Part shown: piece after piece, positions 60,836 through 64,000 of the stretch
How the letters are laid out: every line of letters starts with the position of its first letter
Position numbering within the stretch: the stretch's first letter is position 1
Source of the DNA: Myotis daubentonii
Taxonomy: Eukaryota; Chordata; Mammalia; Chiroptera; Vespertilionidae
Direction of reading: 5' to 3'
Assembly (NCBI RefSeq): GCF_963259705.1
Contig: NC_081840.1
Location: 148,587,549 to 148,651,548, forward strand
DNA length: 64,000 bases
Notes under the pieces: generated by a model
Databases searched by the model: none
What the model was told of the DNA's origin: nothing
The model's input: only the letters and a program-made list of their open reading frames with translations
Position numbers and translations under genes: made by a program

Positions 60836-62168
60836 GGTTAAAATGTATTATTTATTGTAGGGTTTTTTTTATATAACAGAAGGAAGAAAAATTGAAATCT
60901 GTAGATAAAGAACCTGGACTAGTAGATAGCCCCAAGAAAGCAACAACTATGTGCTGCTAAAATTGTGAAGGGCCAGAGAGGAAATAAATAGAATCCTGAA
61001 AATCATCATAAGGCAGAAACAGATTTAACTACCTCTTGGCCTGCCTAATACTTACATCCACAAAAAGAAGCCTTGAACACTCTATTCTGGCTGTAATCTC
61101 CACAGTTTCCTCTGGGTAGTAGTGGTTTGTTTCTAGTTTTAAAGACAGAGGCTTAAATAAGAAGCCAAAGAATCAAGCTCCTGGGCCTGGGGCATGCCAT
61201 CTGCCTAGCATTAAGCAAGAACCGAAAGTCAGTTACAGAAGCACAGTCATTTCCAACATGATTTATGTTCCATCCTTGAATGTGGCAGGAAGACTGCAAA
61301 AGATATTTGGAAGCCAATGCTTCCTCTGAATAAAGTAAACGAGTATAAGCTAAGCCCTTCTCCCGGACCATGCTGGCCTGTTAGATAGGCTGCCAATGTG
61401 GAGTCCGTGAACCCTGGAGCAAAGTGGCTGTTCGGGGATGAGAAAATAGCTGGAGGCCAATGATCATCGCTACCGTAAACGACCAGCGCACAGTACAAAC
61501 ACTGAGGTCAGACAGCAGATATCCAGGATATTACTCAAAAACACATCTAGCTCAAAGCTGACAAGATAATCTGTTCCTGTGGGTGCAAAGCAGACTGGAA
61601 TGCTGGCGCTATGACCTACTCAAGGAAAGAAAAAAGAAAGTGCAACTCTCCAAGGGCTCCATATCATGCTTTCTGTGCAGGCAAAAGTCCAGCGGACTTC
61701 AAAAGGAGTGATGCCTAAGGGGGAGCACTGGGCCAAGCCCACGGGGGGTATCATTTCCGCGATCATGTTGCCATCTACATTTGGTGGACTGGCAAATGCA
61801 AATACTTCAGACACAAGTTTAAACAGATGAAAAAAGAAGTGTGAAAGAGCTTGGAGATTTGCTTGCAGAAAAAGTCCTCTAAATTCCAGGAAAAGCATTT
61901 AATATCAGGAACTTCATAAGTTATTTCAACAGTCCCAAGAGAGCCATTGGTTTATGATGGCATGAAGATTAAAAGTTTTTCTAGTTGACACATATTGCAC
62001 TCCAACATATCACACGATCACAAAACAGTGTACTTCAAAAATAATTTCCCAAAGTTAAGTACTCTTAACCGGTCAGTAACATTTTCCTAATTGAAATATA
62101 GACCATATTTTGAGGTTTTAACATACATGATCCTGATTAATGTAGAAGAGTCAAAATGCAGCAAAGAT
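60836..62168. other. Intron, no recognised repeat
   Basis: The stretch at about 61380-61790 is slightly richer in CpG than its surroundings and carries short ORFs with no recognised product. It ends at the donor of the proposed microexon. Confidence 0.45.
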
Positions 62169-62174
62169 ACTTAC

Positions 62175-62182
62175 AGGAAGAC
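62175..62182 (-). CDS. COL25A1: Probable 8-nt collagen microexon
   Basis: On the minus strand a long C/T tract, including 12 consecutive C, leads to an atatag acceptor. Then come 8 nt (GTCTTCCT) and a strong donor, gtaagtatct. If the upstream exon outside the window ends with a single G (phase 1), the spliced codons are GGT CTT CCT, Gly-Leu-Pro, and they join in frame to GQPGPQ. In my recollection of human collagen XXV the triplet before GQPGPQ is GPP, so the bat sequence would differ by one residue. The phase and the single-nucleotide carry-over are inference; only the splice signals and the 8 nt are seen directly. The homopolymer G run beside it could also hide a sequencing length error. 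Confidence 0.55.
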
Positions 62183-62188
62183 CTATAT

Positions 62189-62200
62189 GGGGGGGGGGGG
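62189..62200. repeat. G12 homopolymer (C12 on the gene strand)
   Basis: Twelve G in a row, forming part of the polypyrimidine tract of the proposed microexon acceptor on the minus strand. Confidence 0.9.
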
Positions 62201-62201
62201 T

Positions 62202-64000
62202 AAGAAAGAAAAAAAGGAAGAGATAAATTAGTGAATATGCAAAATATTATGATTAAATAAAAAGATTAAAACATCATCATAATCATCAGCACAATACAAG
62301 GGACAAAGAAGTCAGTGATTCTTAATATTTTTTTAGAACATAACCCTTTGACACCATATCAGCAAACTACATTTATATCTATGTGCATACAAAACTTATC
62401 ATAAAATTTCAAGGAATGTTCAGATTCCCTGAGGCCTGTTTATGAATTACTGATACATTTATATATTTTAAGCAAAGACTGACTCATTTATATACCTAAA
62501 AATTTAGATAAAATATGAATCACAAGGATCTTTGGTCATTATAATAGGCCAATTATAGAGAATTGAAATGTAAACTTTCTTGAGTTTGGTAAAATGGCTA
62601 AATTAGAAATGTACTCATTATTTGTTCTAAGAATGTTTTTCATTCAATAGTATTGTCAATACATAAAAGAATAAGCCTTGATGTTTATATGTTTCTTTAA
62701 AACTATGTTTTCTCATCAAAACACCAGCAAATTCTAAGAAAATGTCAACAGTTCACACACCATAGGTTCAATTAAAACACCAGTTCTAAATAGTCAGAAA
62801 GTTGGGAATTAACTTTTACATTTTCTATAAAACTCTGCCTAAGCATAAAGTTTTCACTTTCCTCCCCTCGATCCTATTTCTCTTGACACAAAGATCAATT
62901 CAGTGATTATTTGACTCCACCAATGTTTTATCATTTTTTTCTCAAAGCAAATGTATAAAGCACCCTCTATTATGAAACTGCACTTTTCATAGGGAATACC
63001 TATTCAAATTTCCAATCATTTAGAGATAGTGAGGTTTAAAGACAACTTTTGAGAATACTCTTAAAGTAATTAAGCAGCTACACTACCCAAATTCTTGAAT
63101 TTTTATAAACCCTTTCTACTTTGACATCTTTTTTTCCAAAAGGAAGAAGAAATGAGACAAAATAAAATCAATCTGCACTCTGTTCTTTTTGATAGGTTAG
63201 TATTTCTACTGTTTGAACCCTTAGTAACTGATTGTTTTTAATACTGAGAATTACTTATTGAGAATAACATTTCTTATCACACACCAGAATCAAACCTTAA
63301 ATCACCTTCCTCTTGTCTTGCAAGTAAGACCCAATGGCCTCACATAGTCATTTACATTTTTGGAGTCTTAGACTTTATATACAAGTAAAACAGTAAGTGA
63401 ACTCACTTGGATATCTTGGTTTCAAAAAAATAGTTTTTATTTCACTCTTTTGTTTCACTTTGCATACAGGGATTTGGCCTGAAAGCAAAAACTCACTGAA
63501 GTGGCTTTAGGACAATTGGTTGTGTTTCAAGTTCTGCTCATAAAAACTGCATGGCTTTGGCCAAATCACCTGACTACTGTGGACCGCCATTTCCTCAAAC
63601 ACAGAATGAAAATGCTGGATTGATTGCTAAGACTCCTGTCATCACTAAAATTCTATGGTTATACAAGAGGAATAAAAATTCCCAAATTTTGAAATGAATG
63701 AGAGTAAAAGCATGACAAAATTGTACCATTAGGACAAAATAATAATAAAGCATTCCTAGACATATGCCCTAGTGTCCCAAGGCAGATGTTTTCACAGAGA
63801 ACCTGTATGTGTGGACTGACCACCTATGAAAATGGAAGCATGGGTGATGTTGCCACACTATGTTCAGCCACACTGTGTGCAGCTAAGAAACCCTCACTGT
63901 ACAGTGAAAGGATGGACTTGATGCAATAAAGAAGACAAAATTGAGTGTCAGTGGTTAGTAATAATATTTGGCAAACTTTTCCTTTGATGGAAATAAGAAA
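62202..64000. other. Intron, no recognised feature
   Basis: AT-rich sequence upstream of the proposed microexon on the gene strand. No exon or clear repeat was found. Confidence 0.5.

Larger units (their letters stand above)
1..64000 (-). other. COL25A1: Partial collagen XXV gene (internal exons and introns)
   Basis: The whole window appears to lie inside one minus-strand gene. Three short exons at 32002, 6367 and 6197, each a multiple of 9 nt, start on a glycine codon and have consensus acceptors and GTAAG donors. Their Gly-X-Y order matches the first collagenous domain of human collagen XXV as I remember it. COL25A1 encodes a type II transmembrane collagen whose shed ectodomain (CLAC) is found in amyloid plaques and which is needed for motor innervation of muscle; this is known of the family, not visible here. 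Neither gene end is in the window. The next expected exon (non-collagenous segment starting MVFPKINHGF) was not found in 1-6196. Identity rests on about 24 residues recalled from memory, so an alignment should confirm it. Confidence 0.85.

Overview
This is a 64 kb stretch of non-coding DNA from a mammal, almost certainly a vesper bat (Vespertilionidae or a close relative). Four kinds of evidence support that: eight or nine copies of a rolling-circle Helitron of the HeliBat type, about 18 tRNA-derived SINEs of the Ves type, L1 3' ends of the bat type, and recent-looking non-autonomous DNA transposons (hAT, Tc1/mariner). HeliBat amplification among mammals is known from vesper bats. The species cannot be named from the sequence alone.

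The host gene runs on the minus strand. Three tiny exons with perfect splice sites encode Gly-X-Y triplets: GQPGPQ (32002-32019), GPPGPKGDK (6367-6393) and GEQGDQGPR (6197-6223). In this order they match my recollection of the first collagenous segment of collagen XXV (COL25A1, the transmembrane CLAC-P precursor). A probable 8-nt microexon at 62175-62182 would supply the preceding Gly-Leu-Pro triplet. The window is therefore introns of about 30 kb, 25.6 kb and 143 bp, plus parts of the flanking introns. No long open reading frame in the window is a gene; the longest ones lie in Helitrons, hAT or L2 sequence.

Layout: 1-6.2 kb is intron 3' of the last exon seen, with a possible old LTR, an L2 relic and an L1 end joined to a SINE. 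6.2-6.4 kb holds two exons. 6.4-32 kb is an intron with a mariner MITE, an old L1M split by a Helitron, a second Helitron, a Tc-type MITE, a 5'-inverted L1 with a nested SINE, and many SINEs. 32-62 kb is an intron with most of the Helitrons (a tandem pair at 38 kb, then 40.9, 41.4, 51.2, 58.4 and 59.5 kb), a second 5'-inverted L1, a second Tc-type MITE and two related hAT elements. 62-64 kb is the start of the next intron.

The most unusual observation is that the longer hAT element (60115 to about 60832) carries, in frame apart from one stop codon, a relic closely resembling the C-terminal tail of arthropod-type non-LTR reverse transcriptases. The shorter hAT copy at 43898-44205 keeps the end of the same relic, so the captured sequence was already in the transposon when it spread. 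Other points of interest are the collagen microexon, a perfect 20-bp hairpin at 34276-34320, two independent twin-primed L1 insertions, and an unidentified insertion at 39.4-40.1 kb. I found no sign of a multi-gene system, CRISPR array or bacterial-type operon.
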